Shown here in pieces: positions 8,659 through 17,704 of a stretch of 64,000 bases of DNA. The notes beneath the pieces were generated by a model. The model was not told the DNA's origin. It searched no databases and worked only from the letters and a program-made list of their open reading frames with translations. The position numbers and the translations under genes were made by a program. This DNA is from UBA4720 sp038227135 (GTDB lineage Bacteria > Gemmatimonadota > Gemmatimonadetes > Gemmatimonadales > Gemmatimonadaceae). The stretch's first letter is position 1. Each line of letters begins with the position of its first letter. The stretch covers positions 1 to 64,000 of the forward strand of contig JBBRQC010000004.1 in the NCBI GenBank assembly GCA_038227135.1. Reading direction: 5' to 3'.

Positions 8659-9068
8659 TAGATCATGCCGGCCTGGCGAGCAAACGCGTCGAGCACTCCG
8701 TTGACGAACTTCGCACTGGCGGACGTGCCAAATCTCTCCGCCAACCGGACGGCTTCCTGGATGGCGACACGCGGCGGGGTTTCGCCTTTCATGAGCTCGG
8801 CAGCCCCTAGTCGAAGCACCGACCGCTCGATCGCGCCGAGCCGCTCGAGTCGCCAATTCGTGGTGACGTCGGCAAGTCGCGAGTCGAGCTCCGCGCCCCC
8901 ACTCGCGACTTCCCGCACGAGCAGGCCGGCGAGGCGCCGTTCTTCGGGAGCAACGGCGAGATCATCCCAGACCTGCGTGGCAACCCGATCGAGATTCGCT
9001 CCGCCCCGCATCTCGCACGCGTAGAGCGCCTGCAGCGCTCGCGCGCGAGCGCGCGACTCAATCCGCAT
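8658..9068 (-). CDS. nusB: Transcription antitermination factor NusB
   Basis: 136 residues, all-helical NusB fold. Binds boxA RNA with NusE and supports rRNA transcription. Recognisable segments are RARARALQALYACEM at the N-terminus and VLRLGAAELMKGETPPRVAIQEAVRLAERFGTS-type sequence near residues 85-120, including the conserved EAVxLAxxF. It follows ribH, with which it overlaps by 11 bases; ribH-nusB adjacency is common in bacteria. The stop overlaps the glycosyltransferase GTG. Confidence 0.94.
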   Translation of the reverse strand: MRIESRARARALQALYACEMRGGANLDRVATQVWDDLAVAPEERRLAGLLVREVASGGAELDSRLADVTTNWRLERLGAIERSVLRLGAAELMKGETPPRVAIQEAVRLAERFGTSASAKFVNGVLDAFARQAGMI

Positions 9069-9537
9069 CGTCGGGTTCGAGTCGGTTGTAGAGATCGATC
9101 ATCTCGAGCGTTGCGACGGCAGCGTCCCACCCCTTGTTGCCGTGTGCGCCCCCAGCGCGTGCTTCTGCCTGCTCGTCCGAGTCGCAGGTCAACACGCCAA
9201 ATCCGATAGGCGTTTCCGAATCGGCGCTGACGGCGGCAAGACCCCGGGATGCCTCGCCGGCGATGTAGTCGAAGTGCGCCGTCTCACCACGGATGACCGC
9301 GCCGACCGCTACGAGGCCGTCGTACCGCTCGTTCGCCAGAAGCCAGCGGGCAGCGATTGGAAGCTCCCACGCCCCTGGCACCCAGACTACATCGATGTCC
9401 TCAAAAAGGACTCCGTACTTGAGCAACGCCTCGAGTGCGCCATCGACCAGCTTCTTTACAATCGGCTCGTTGAATCGGCTGGCGAGTACGACCATGCGCC
9501 GCCCGACACCGCTGGGCAGTCCCGCGAATTCAGGCAT
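9058..9537 (-). CDS. ribH: 6,7-dimethyl-8-ribityllumazine synthase
   Basis: 159 residues. Joins 5-amino-6-ribitylamino-uracil with dihydroxybutanone phosphate, the penultimate riboflavin step. Motifs include ASRFNEPI (substrate site), VPGAWELP, AVGAVIRGETAHFDYI with the catalytic histidine region, and GVLTCDSDEQAEARAGG then NKGWDAA. Starts directly after the ribBA stop with no gap. All four riboflavin genes lie in series in transcription order ribD-ribE-ribBA-ribH. Confidence 0.96.
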   Translation of the reverse strand: MPEFAGLPSGVGRRMVVLASRFNEPIVKKLVDGALEALLKYGVLFEDIDVVWVPGAWELPIAARWLLANERYDGLVAVGAVIRGETAHFDYIAGEASRGLAAVSADSETPIGFGVLTCDSDEQAEARAGGAHGNKGWDAAVATLEMIDLYNRLEPDDAD

Positions 9538-10743
9538 TTACGACGCGAACAGGTGTCCGAGCTTGGCTCGCTTGGCTTCGAGGTAGCTGGAATTCTCGTC
9601 GTGCGCAATCGAGATGATCGGTACGCGCTCGTCCATGGTCAGACCGTAGCCCTCGAGTCCGACCAGCTTGCGCGGATTGTTGGTGATCGGCCTGATGGTT
9701 CTCACGCCGAGGTCGAGCAGTATCTGGGCGCCAATTCCATAGTTGCGGAGGTCCGGCTTGAAGCCGAGCCTCTCATTGGCTTCTACTGTGTCTATTCCCT
9801 GATCCTGTAGCTCGTACGCCTTGAGCTTGTTGAGGAGACCGATGCCGCGGCCCTCCTGATCGAGATAAACGATCACGCCTTTCCCTTCCTTGGCGATCAT
9901 TTTCATCGCGGTATCGAGCTGCCAGCCGCAATCGCAGCGCAACGAATGAAAGACATCGCCGGTCAGACATTTCGAGTGCATGCGCACGAGCACGCTGGAA
10001 TCGGGGCCAACATCGCCGAACACGAGCGCGATGTGCTCGTGCTTGTCGACGTCGTTCCGGTATCCGAGTACGCGCCATACGCCCATTTCGGTGGGGAGCC
10101 GCGCCTCCGCGACTCTGTGCACGAGCCTCTCGGTCTGCAAGCGATGGGCGACCACCTGAGCCACGGTGATGAACGTCAGACCGTGTTGCGCGGCGAATCG
10201 TTCCAGCTCAGGCCGCCGCGCGCTGGAACCGTCTTCGCTCAGGATCTCGCAGACGACACCAGCGGGGGTGAGTCCGGCCAGGCGCGCAAGATCGACCGCG
10301 GCCTCCGTGTGTCCGACGCGCTGGAGCACGCCACCGTCGCGCGCGCGCAGTGGAGGAACGTGTCCGGGACGGCGGAGATCTGACGGGACTGTTTTCGGAT
10401 CGACGGCGACCTGAATCGTTCTCGCCCGATCCTGCGCACTGACGCCGGTGGTGACGCCAAAGCGTTCGTCCGCATCGATCGTCATCGTGAACGCCGTTCG
10501 AAACTCTTCGGTGTTCGTCTCGGTCTGTTGCGGAAGATCGAGCTCGTCGGCGCACTCTCCGGTGAGTGCGAGACAGATCCAACCGCCCGCTTTGCGGATC
10601 ATGAAGTTGATGAGCTCGGGCGTCACGAGCTGCGCACCGCAGATGAGATCGCCTTCGTTTTCGCGATCCTCATCGTCCGCCACGATGATAAGCCTGCCGG
10701 CCTTGATATCGGCAATAGCCTGCTCGACTGTTCCGAACTCCAT
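9538..10743 (-). CDS. ribBA: Bifunctional dihydroxybutanone-phosphate synthase / GTP cyclohydrolase II
   Basis: 401 residues. The N-terminal half (about 1-200) makes 3,4-dihydroxy-2-butanone 4-phosphate, with the acidic loop DDEDRENEGD and HTEAAVDLARLAGL. The C-terminal half is GTP cyclohydrolase II with zinc ligands in CLTGDVFHSLRCDCG and EGRGIGLLNKL. Both halves look active. One oddity: the RibB segment reads RPGHVPPLRAR where relatives usually have GHVFPLRA or GHIFPLRA. The ribE stop lies just upstream. No FMN riboswitch is evident before the rib genes. Confidence 0.96.
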   Translation of the reverse strand: MEFGTVEQAIADIKAGRLIIVADDEDRENEGDLICGAQLVTPELINFMIRKAGGWICLALTGECADELDLPQQTETNTEEFRTAFTMTIDADERFGVTTGVSAQDRARTIQVAVDPKTVPSDLRRPGHVPPLRARDGGVLQRVGHTEAAVDLARLAGLTPAGVVCEILSEDGSSARRPELERFAAQHGLTFITVAQVVAHRLQTERLVHRVAEARLPTEMGVWRVLGYRNDVDKHEHIALVFGDVGPDSSVLVRMHSKCLTGDVFHSLRCDCGWQLDTAMKMIAKEGKGVIVYLDQEGRGIGLLNKLKAYELQDQGIDTVEANERLGFKPDLRNYGIGAQILLDLGVRTIRPITNNPRKLVGLEGYGLTMDERVPIISIAHDENSSYLEAKRAKLGHLFAS

Positions 10744-10748
10744 ATCCT

Positions 10749-11384
10749 CTAATGCTCCAGCGAGAAATCCGTCATGGAATTTACCGCGGATGCCTCGCGC
10801 AGGTAGGGCTCCAGCAGCCGGCGCAAATGTTTGGCTATCACATCCGCCTCGACGTGCACCCTGCTTCCCGCTCTGAGATCACCGAGCGTTGTGTGCCGCA
10901 ACGTGTAGTCGATCAAGGAGAGCTGCGGGCCGCCCGGCTTGAGCTCGTTCACGGTCAGGCTTACACCATCGACCGCGATCGAACCATGGAGAACGAAAAG
11001 CGGTTCGACGAAAGCGGGAATCGAGAGATCCAATAGAACGGCGTCGCCGACAAGGTCTCGCGCTGTAACGACTCCCACGCAATCCACGTGGCCCTGCACG
11101 ATGTGCCCTCCGAGACGGTCTGTCGCGCGTAAGGATCGCTCGAGGTTCACCCGGGTCCCGGCCTTCCAGCTTCCGACCGTCGTCCGGTCGAGCGTAGTCA
11201 CGACGGCGGCCACGTCAAACCAGCCTGGTCCGAACTCGCGGACAGTCAGGCACGCTCCATTCACGGCAATGCTCTCGCCTGCTTCGAGATCGTTGAACGG
11301 AGCACGAATGCGGAGCTCGCGCCCGGCATCGGTCTGCCGCACGCCCTCCACTTCGCCAATCTGCTCGGTCAATCCCGTGAACAT
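10749..11384 (-). CDS. ribE: Riboflavin synthase alpha chain
   Basis: 211 residues with the internal duplication typical of the enzyme: two lumazine-binding barrels (about 1-97 and 98-200). Dismutates two lumazines to riboflavin. The N-terminus MFTGLTEQIGEV is the family signature, with LTVREFGPGWFDV in repeat one and GVSLTVNEL in repeat two. It begins one base after the ribD stop. Confidence 0.96.
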   Translation of the reverse strand: MFTGLTEQIGEVEGVRQTDAGRELRIRAPFNDLEAGESIAVNGACLTVREFGPGWFDVAAVVTTLDRTTVGSWKAGTRVNLERSLRATDRLGGHIVQGHVDCVGVVTARDLVGDAVLLDLSIPAFVEPLFVLHGSIAVDGVSLTVNELKPGGPQLSLIDYTLRHTTLGDLRAGSRVHVEADVIAKHLRRLLEPYLREASAVNSMTDFSLEH

Positions 11385-11385
11385 T

Positions 11386-12444
11386 TCAAGCCTCGCGCAA
11401 CGCGTACTCCGTCATCACATCTTCGCCAAACCCGGCGCGCCGCACCACACGCGCGCTATGCAATTCCCTTTTCAAAGAGTCCGACAGCTCATCGAACGGG
11501 CTCAGGGCGCCCGCGCCAACCGTGACCGGTGACTGAAAGATAACCAGTCTGTCTACCAGGCCCTGTCGCAGGAACTCCCTGGCAACGCGCGCCCCACCCT
11601 CAACCATTAGATGCTGAACGTCAAACCCGCGCAGCGCTTCCAGGGCGGCCGGAAGATCCTCGGCCTCGAACACGTCCACCTCGGCGTTGTGGAGCGCCGC
11701 AAGCCGGGCAACGGGCGGATGGTGTGCGAAGACCACCGTTGGTGTCTCCTTCGCGGTTCGAACGAGCACAGAGTCGAGGGGGGTCTCGGCATTTCGGTCG
11801 AAGACGACGCGCATTGGCGGGACCCGTGGACGCACGGCGCCTCTGACCGTCAGCTGTGGATCGTCAGCCCGGACGGTTCCCAAGCCGACCGCAATCGCAT
11901 CAACATTCGCGCGCAGGCGCTGGACTTCATTGCGCGATAGCTCGTTGCTGATCCAGCGGCGCTCGCCAGAAGGGTCGTTCATTCCCCCGTCGCTCGACAG
12001 AGCCAGCTTGAGCGTCACCCACGGCCGGGATGGATTCGCCGCCGCAAAGAAGAAAGGAGCATTGAGCTCCAGAGCAGCGGCTTCTTCCACACCGAAGTCC
12101 ACCTGGACGCCGTAGTCGCTCAGGTGACGCGCGCCGCCACCCGCAAGCGACGTGGGATCGGCGGCGGCGATTACCACACGCTGGACAAGGGCCTGCAGTA
12201 TCGCCTCTGTGCAAGGAGGAGTCTTGCCGAAGTGATTGCACGGCTCGAGCGTGACGTACATGGTTGATCCGCGCGCGCGATCGCCCGCCGCCTTGAGAGC
12301 AACGACCTCGCCGTGCGGCTCGCCGAAGCGCGCGTGGAAGCCTTCGCCGACGACGGTGCCATCTTTAACGACAACAGCGCCGACCATTGGGTTCGGCGCT
12401 GTTTGTCCCCAGCCTAGCTGGGCGAGGGCCAACGCGCGACGCAT
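11386..12444 (-). CDS. ribD: Bifunctional riboflavin deaminase/reductase RibD
   Basis: About 352 residues. The N-terminal deaminase domain has the zinc site PHGEV and LEPCNHFGKTPPC; relatives usually have HAE, here HGE. The C-terminal reductase domain contains RPWVTLKLALSSDG, DDPQLTVRG and LMVEGGARVAREFL. Start is uncertain: ATG 12444 lies just after the outer-membrane-protein stop, but conserved acidic residues (DAEFM) precede it, so ATG 12528, overlapping the upstream gene by 62 bases, is possible. First gene of the rib series. Confidence 0.93.
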   Translation of the reverse strand: MRRALALAQLGWGQTAPNPMVGAVVVKDGTVVGEGFHARFGEPHGEVVALKAAGDRARGSTMYVTLEPCNHFGKTPPCTEAILQALVQRVVIAAADPTSLAGGGARHLSDYGVQVDFGVEEAAALELNAPFFFAAANPSRPWVTLKLALSSDGGMNDPSGERRWISNELSRNEVQRLRANVDAIAVGLGTVRADDPQLTVRGAVRPRVPPMRVVFDRNAETPLDSVLVRTAKETPTVVFAHHPPVARLAALHNAEVDVFEAEDLPAALEALRGFDVQHLMVEGGARVAREFLRQGLVDRLVIFQSPVTVGAGALSPFDELSDSLKRELHSARVVRRAGFGEDVMTEYALREA

Positions 12445-12466
12445 GAATTCTGCGTCGCGCGCATCG

Positions 12467-13492
12467 TTAGAAGCCGAATCGAGCTCCGACCGATCCGTAG
12501 ACTCTGGAATCGGCTGCCTGCTTGCCATTGAAGGTGTTGTACGTGTTGATAGTGCCACCGGATACCTGTCCAATTTCGCCGGTCAGCTTGAAAAGCAAAA
12601 GGTTCATCGACAAATCGGCAAACACATTCGTGCGGGTCAGGTTCTGTGAGAGCGACACCGGACCAGCATTGGCTGCTGGCGTTGGCGGAACCGTTCGCGC
12701 AGCGATGTGAGCACGAATGTCGGTGGACGCGTCGTACTTGTCCTGACCGAAGCCCGCGGCGAGTCCAAAGAATATCAGGCTCTTGCTCGCGACAACGCGC
12801 CAGGCGTTGCTCTTCAGGCTGAGGTTGTTGACGTAAAGTGAGTCATTGTTGGTGTTCGCCGCGATGTTGACCGTGGGCAGCTCGCGGTGGAGGTAGCTCA
12901 CCGAGATGCCCGGTACGAGCAGCGACTCCTGCAGAATTCCCACGCGCGCACCGTAACCGAACTTGAGTGATCCACTCGGCACCTTGGCGCTGACGTTGCT
13001 GTTGTTGAACTCGGGCAGATAAGACGCACTCACCAGAAGGTCGACGCCGCCAACATTGGTGATGGCCAGCGGAAGCCCCTTGAAAACGCCAATCGCGAGC
13101 TCGGCGGTGGGCATCGGAAGAATCTGCGTCTTGGTATCGTAGCGTGCGCTCGTCGCGCCGGTCACTGCGGGCGTGACGTTCTGAACCTGCGGGAGACTTC
13201 CCTGAACAGCATTGAGGCGGAACCCTGCCGAGAAATGTCCGAGTCCACCGAGGCTTCCTCCCTGCCCCAGCGTGGCGTTGCCACCCGTGAGGGAAGCACC
13301 GAGTTGCGGTGCCATGTACTGGAAGAGATCGATCGCCTTCTGACATGCATCCTGCGTCGCGCGAGCCTGATCCGGAACTCCGAAACCGTTCACGGTGCCC
13401 GGTGGGCAACGGCCGGTGTCAACGCCCTGCGCTTCAACTGAAGTCGCGCCAAACGCAACGGCTGCGAACAAAACGAACACGCCTGCTTTCAT
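12467..13492 (-). CDS. Putative outer membrane beta-barrel protein
   Basis: 341 residues. A signal peptide (1-22, ending VEAQ) is followed by a Cys-containing leader, then Gly/Asn/Ser-rich alternating sequence ending in a terminal phenylalanine (ARFGF). This is the profile of an outer-membrane beta-barrel. The second half shows paired beta segments such as KFGYGARVGILQESL and WRVVASKSLIFFGLAAGFG. No specific family is recognised. A GAGGA ribosome site lies seven bases before the ATG. It sits between purM and ribD, with no functional link visible. Confidence 0.8.
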   Translation of the reverse strand: MKAGVFVLFAAVAFGATSVEAQGVDTGRCPPGTVNGFGVPDQARATQDACQKAIDLFQYMAPQLGASLTGGNATLGQGGSLGGLGHFSAGFRLNAVQGSLPQVQNVTPAVTGATSARYDTKTQILPMPTAELAIGVFKGLPLAITNVGGVDLLVSASYLPEFNNSNVSAKVPSGSLKFGYGARVGILQESLLVPGISVSYLHRELPTVNIAANTNNDSLYVNNLSLKSNAWRVVASKSLIFFGLAAGFGQDKYDASTDIRAHIAARTVPPTPAANAGPVSLSQNLTRTNVFADLSMNLLLFKLTGEIGQVSGGTINTYNTFNGKQAADSRVYGSVGARFGF

Positions 13493-13502
13493 CTGTTGAT
13501 CC

Positions 13503-14531
13503 TCAAGAGAGTATGACTACGCCGGAACCGGGCTTGAGCGAGCCGAGCTTCCAACCCGCGACTCCGACTGCGGAAGCCGCCGACAATACAGTTTTGACGT
13601 CGGCTGGCGCGCAGATGACCACCATTCCTACACCCATGTTGAACGTTCGGTACATCTCAGCGGGCTCCACCGACCCCGCGTCCTGCAATACCTGGAAAAC
13701 AGCTGGTACATCCCAACTTGACGTGTCTACGACCGCGTCCAAAGTCTTCGGCAGCGCCCGGTCCAGGTTCTCCGGCAAACCCCCACCCGTGATGTGCGCC
13801 ATCGCGTGAACGCGATCGAGCACGGGTTTGAGCGCCGGCAAGTAGGACCGGTGTTCAGCGAGAAGAACGTCCGCGACCGCCCCGCCACCACCAGGAAATG
13901 CATCGTCGGGTCCGAGCTTCAGTCGATCCTTTACGATCTTCCGCGCCAGCGAGTATCCGTTCGTGTGCAATCCCGAGCTTGGAAGACCAACCAGCACATC
14001 GTCGGGCCGCACGTGGTGCGGTCCAATGATGCGGGTTTCCTCCACATATCCGACGATGAAGCCCGCCAGATCGTAATCGGGGGGCGTGTATAAACCGGGC
14101 ATTTCGGCCGTTTCCCCCCCTATTAGGGCGCAAGCGTTTTCGCGGCACCCGGCGGCAACCCCCGCCACGACGGCCTCAACCACGGTCGGATCGAGCTTCC
14201 CAAATGCGACGTAATCCAGGAAGAACAGCGGAAGGGCGCCCTGGACGAGGATATCGTTGACGCAATGGTTCACGAGGTCGCGACCGATCGTGTCGTGCCG
14301 GTTTGCCTCGATCGCAACTTTGATTTTCGTCCCGACGCCGTCAGCGCTCGAGACCAGAATCGGCCTTTCCAGGCCCGCGGGAACCCTGAACATCCCTCCG
14401 AAACCACCGAACCCGCCAAGAACGCCGGGCGTGAACGTGGATTCGACGAGTCTTTTTATCCGAGTCTTCGCGGCGTTGGAGGCGTCGAGATCTACGCCCG
14501 CGCTTCCGTAGCGAAGCGCATCTCTGCTCAC
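13503..14531 (-). CDS. purM: Phosphoribosylformylglycinamidine cyclo-ligase (AIR synthetase)
   Basis: 342 residues. Closes the imidazole ring in purine synthesis using ATP. Motifs include YGSAGVDLDASN at the N-terminus, SSADGVGTKIKVA (nucleotide loop), NHCVNDILVQGA, LIGGETAEMPG and HITGGGLPENL. The start is GTG 14531, whose GTGA overlaps the stop of the upstream kinase gene; a long in-frame extension upstream has no family similarity. No other purine genes are nearby. Confidence 0.96.
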   Translation of the reverse strand: MSRDALRYGSAGVDLDASNAAKTRIKRLVESTFTPGVLGGFGGFGGMFRVPAGLERPILVSSADGVGTKIKVAIEANRHDTIGRDLVNHCVNDILVQGALPLFFLDYVAFGKLDPTVVEAVVAGVAAGCRENACALIGGETAEMPGLYTPPDYDLAGFIVGYVEETRIIGPHHVRPDDVLVGLPSSGLHTNGYSLARKIVKDRLKLGPDDAFPGGGGAVADVLLAEHRSYLPALKPVLDRVHAMAHITGGGLPENLDRALPKTLDAVVDTSSWDVPAVFQVLQDAGSVEPAEMYRTFNMGVGMVVICAPADVKTVLSAASAVGVAGWKLGSLKPGSGVVILS

Positions 14532-15445
14532 GCCGGAAGCTCCTCCTCGAACGCCACGAGGCGGCGCATGTCCCTGACGCGCTGATCGATCTCGGCACGC
14601 GTCACCGTCATCAGTCGCTCGATGGAGAATTTCTCCACCGCAAACGATCCCATCACTGAGCCGTAAATCACCGCGCGTCGCATGTTGGCCTCGCTCAGGT
14701 CTCCCGTGGACGCGAGATATCCGATGAAGCCGCCGGCGAACGCATCCCCGGCGCCCGTCGGATCGAACACGCTCTCCAGCGGAAACGCCGGCGCAAAGAA
14801 GATTGATTTCTCGGTGAACATGAACGCGCCGTGCTCGCCCTTCTTGATAATGACGTGTCTTGGACCGCGCGCCATGATCCACTGGGCGGCCTGCACCAGG
14901 TTGGCCTTTTCAGTCAGCTGCCGCGCCTCGGCATCGTTGAGCGTCACGAGATCGACGTGTGCGAGCAGGGCGAGGACGTCGGCGCGACGACTCTGGATCC
15001 AGAAGTTCATCGTGTCGCAGGCAACGAGTTTGGGCTTCCTCACCTGTTGCAGCACGTCGAGCTGTAGCCGTGGATCGATGTTCGCGAGGAAGACATAGGG
15101 AGACGAGCGTAGCTTCTCCGGAATCTTCGGGCTGAAGTGCGAGAAAACCCCCAGGTGAGTCTCGAGAGTCTCGGCCGAATTCAGATCGTGGCGGTAGCGT
15201 CCGCGCCAGCGAAACGAGGTGCCCTCGGCGCGCTCCAGCCCGCTGAAATCAACGCCCCGCTTCTTCAATGGGTCGAGCTTCGCCACCGGATAGTCTGATC
15301 CGATCACGCCGACGACGCTCACTTGCGTGAGGTGGCTCGCCGATGCCGAGAAGAAATTCGCGGAGCCACCGAGTACGTCGTCGGCTTTCCCGAAAGGGGT
15401 TTCCACTGAATCGAGGGCGACGGAGCCGACAACCAATACCGACAT
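14528..15445 (-). CDS. PfkB-family sugar/nucleoside kinase
   Basis: 305 residues. Ribokinase-fold kinase using ATP on a sugar or nucleoside. The second PfkB signature DPTGAGDAFAGG is at 228-239 with the catalytic Asp234; GGSANFFSASASHL near residue 26 forms the substrate lid region; CDTMNFWI and LVTLNDAEARQLT are typical of this subgroup. The substrate cannot be assigned. Its stop overlaps the purM start (GTGA), so it is translationally coupled to a purine gene, which makes a nucleoside substrate plausible but unproven. Confidence 0.86.
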   Translation of the reverse strand: MSVLVVGSVALDSVETPFGKADDVLGGSANFFSASASHLTQVSVVGVIGSDYPVAKLDPLKKRGVDFSGLERAEGTSFRWRGRYRHDLNSAETLETHLGVFSHFSPKIPEKLRSSPYVFLANIDPRLQLDVLQQVRKPKLVACDTMNFWIQSRRADVLALLAHVDLVTLNDAEARQLTEKANLVQAAQWIMARGPRHVIIKKGEHGAFMFTEKSIFFAPAFPLESVFDPTGAGDAFAGGFIGYLASTGDLSEANMRRAVIYGSVMGSFAVEKFSIERLMTVTRAEIDQRVRDMRRLVAFEEELPA

Positions 15446-15510
15446 TCTTTCTATTTCCCTGGAGTAGTGGCCAGCGCGGCTAATCCTAACCGCGATTGCG
15501 AGAGAGGCAA

Positions 15511-17133
15511 TTACATCCTCTCCGGCGAGGTAATTCCGAGAATGCGCATGCCATTCCGGAGGACGATCTGCGCGGCGCGAGCGAGTGCAAGTCGCGCCCG
15601 CGTGATGTCTTCCGTCTGCTCGAGCACATGGTGCTTATGGTACCAGAGGTGAGCGAGCCGCGCGGTCTCCAACAGGTAAGTCGCGACTCGATGCGGCTCC
15701 AGCGTCTCCGCGGCAGATTCGACGAGCACGGGGAAATCTAGCAGCGCTTTGATCAACTCCTGCTCCTCCAGCTCCGTGAGGACTTCCAGAGGTGCGCCTT
15801 CGGCCGTAACCGACGCCGGCTCGACCTCGCCGACTCGAAAAATACCGCACATGCGCGCGTGCGCCATCTGGATGTAGTAGACGGGATTTTCCTCCGACTG
15901 CGACGCCGCCAGATCGACGTTGAAGATGAGCTGCGAGTCGCTCTTTCGCATCAGGAAGAAGTAGCGAACCGCGTCGCGCCCGACCTCGTTGACCAGATCA
16001 CGAACTGTGACGTAGCTGCCGGCCCGCTTCGAGATTTTTACCTCTTCCCCGTGCTTCATTACGGTGACCATCTGGTGCAGCACGTATGCTGGATACTCGG
16101 CGGGCATTCCCAGGGCGAGCGCCTGCAGCCCGGCGCGAACGCGGGTGACGGTGCTGTGATGGTCGGCGCCCTGGACATCGATCGCGCGGCGGAATCCGCG
16201 CTTCCACTTGGTCACGTGATACGCGACGTCTGGCAGAAAGTACGTGTAGGTGCCATCGCTCTTCCGCATCACGCGATCCTTGTCGTCGCCGAAATCGGTC
16301 GTCCGGAGCCAAAGCGCGCCTTCGTGCTCGTAGGTCTTTCCCGATGCGATCAGCATCCGCACGGTGTCGTCGACCATACCGTCGGTGTAGAGCGAAGATT
16401 CGAGAAAGTACCTGTCGAACCTGACGCCGAATGCCTGGAGATCGAGATCCTGTTCCTTGCGTAGCTCCCGCACTGCAAACTCCCGGACGGTCAGGCCCTC
16501 GTTGTCAGCCTTGTAACGCTCGGCGATCTCGCGAATGTACTCGCCATGATATCCGCCTTCAGGAATTTGCGATGACTTTCCTTCCAGCTCGTCGAGCCGC
16601 GCGGATACGCTTGCCGCCAGATTGTCGATCTGCACGCCGGCATCGTTGTAGTAGAACTCGCGGGTCACCTTCCAGCCGGTGGTTTCGAGCAGTGAGGAGA
16701 TCGCGTCGCCAAGCGCGGCCTGCCTGCCGTGCCCGACGTGCAGTGGTCCTGTGGGATTCGCCGAGACGAATTCGACGTTGACGACGTGGCCACCACCGGA
16801 ATTGCTTTCTCCGTACTGTTCGTCGGCCGCAATGATGTCAGCCAGTCCTGACGCGATGCGCCCGGCATCCAGCCAGAAGTTCATGAACCCCGGCCCGGCA
16901 ATCTCGATCCGCGACACCCCTGCGCGCTCGAGATCGACCGAATCGCGCAGCTTGTCGGCGATGTCGCGCGGCTTCGACCTCATTGGCTTCGCCAGCACCA
17001 TCGCGAGATTCGTCGCCCAATCGCCGTGTGACGTTTCGCGCGGGCGCTCCAGGAGCGGACTTACGTCCTCGGGCGCACCAAGCTTACGCGCCGCGCGAAT
17101 GAGCTCGGCGCGAATCTGCTCGGCCGCAGTCAT
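15511..17133 (-). CDS. argS: Arginyl-tRNA synthetase
   Basis: 540 residues, class I. Charges tRNA-Arg. The HIGH-type motif is in SANPTGPLHVGHGRQ, preceded by the N-terminal Add-1 domain. The KMSKS-like loop is VKISKRAGSYVT. The C-terminal DALR anticodon-binding domain ends the protein (HRVATYLLETARLAHLWYHKH region). The ATG overlaps the stop of the upstream FmdB-type gene as ATGA. A 65-base gap with no clear terminator separates it from the PfkB kinase. Confidence 0.96.
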   Translation of the reverse strand: MTAAEQIRAELIRAARKLGAPEDVSPLLERPRETSHGDWATNLAMVLAKPMRSKPRDIADKLRDSVDLERAGVSRIEIAGPGFMNFWLDAGRIASGLADIIAADEQYGESNSGGGHVVNVEFVSANPTGPLHVGHGRQAALGDAISSLLETTGWKVTREFYYNDAGVQIDNLAASVSARLDELEGKSSQIPEGGYHGEYIREIAERYKADNEGLTVREFAVRELRKEQDLDLQAFGVRFDRYFLESSLYTDGMVDDTVRMLIASGKTYEHEGALWLRTTDFGDDKDRVMRKSDGTYTYFLPDVAYHVTKWKRGFRRAIDVQGADHHSTVTRVRAGLQALALGMPAEYPAYVLHQMVTVMKHGEEVKISKRAGSYVTVRDLVNEVGRDAVRYFFLMRKSDSQLIFNVDLAASQSEENPVYYIQMAHARMCGIFRVGEVEPASVTAEGAPLEVLTELEEQELIKALLDFPVLVESAAETLEPHRVATYLLETARLAHLWYHKHHVLEQTEDITRARLALARAAQIVLRNGMRILGITSPERM

Positions 17134-17522
17134 TCGCTGCCTTTCTCTCTCTTCGACGTCGGCTTGGGCGCCGACTTGATGGAAACAGCCGGCTTCGCTT
17201 CAGTAGAGGGCTTTGAGTCCACGGGGGGCTTGCTCTCGGTTTTTCCAGCCGCATCGCTCTTGGATCCTGAATCCGAGTCGGATGCAGACGACGCGCTGTC
17301 GCCTGTTTTCACTGGAGGCGTCTGGGACTTCTTGCCATCCTTTCCGTAATCGGTGATGTAGAATCCCGATCCCTTGAACACCAGCCCGCCCCCGGCCGAG
17401 AGCTGTCGCTCCGCGATGCTGCCGCAAACCGGGCACGCGACCTCACCAGGGGCGGAGGCGATCGAGCGGAAGAATTTTTCGAAATCGTGGCCCTTCGGGC
17501 AACGAAACTCGTAGGTGGGCAT
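17130..17522 (-). CDS. FmdB-type zinc-ribbon protein with low-complexity tail
   Basis: 130 residues. The first 60 match the FmdB/putative regulatory protein family (MPTYEFRC, then FEKFFRS, CPVCG, GGGLVFKGSGFYITDYGK). The usual ribbon has two CxxC pairs; here the first reads C8-P-K-G-H12, so one Cys is missing and His12 may substitute, while C30/C33 are intact. Residues 70-130 are Ser/Asp/Lys/Pro-rich and probably disordered. Function of the family is unclear. Coupled to argS by ATGA. Confidence 0.85.
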   Translation of the reverse strand: MPTYEFRCPKGHDFEKFFRSIASAPGEVACPVCGSIAERQLSAGGGLVFKGSGFYITDYGKDGKKSQTPPVKTGDSASSASDSDSGSKSDAAGKTESKPPVDSKPSTEAKPAVSIKSAPKPTSKREKGSE

Positions 17523-17704
17523 GTGGGCCTGGGAGAGAACTGCGGCGACAGCGAAAGTTAGTCCGCTACGGAGAGTGACTCAAGCGGAGCCGGCCGATCC
17601 GTCGGCCCAAGATGGATTACAAGTGGCGAGGCCGCCGCTTCCACCGATGCGAGCGCGCCGCATATCGTCTCGCGCGCCATGGCTGAGGGGAGCATGCGAC
17701 AATT

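Noticed and set aside
8645..8660. GTATAC box resembling a promoter at the glycosyltransferase start
   Set aside because: It encodes residues 2-4 of the glycosyltransferase and lies after the nusB stop; no matching -35 is present.
9030..9060. GCGC-rich repeat near the nusB start
   Set aside because: It encodes the RARARALQ-type N-terminus of NusB; the repeat follows from Arg/Ala codons.
12445..12600. FMN riboswitch ahead of the riboflavin genes
   Set aside because: The region upstream of ribD is coding for the outer membrane protein, and no RFN-type conserved blocks are seen.
17558..17680. A 40-codon minus-strand frame between the mutase and FmdB-type genes
   Set aside because: No ribosome site and no recognisable motif; the 182-base gap is better left as non-coding until conservation is tested.
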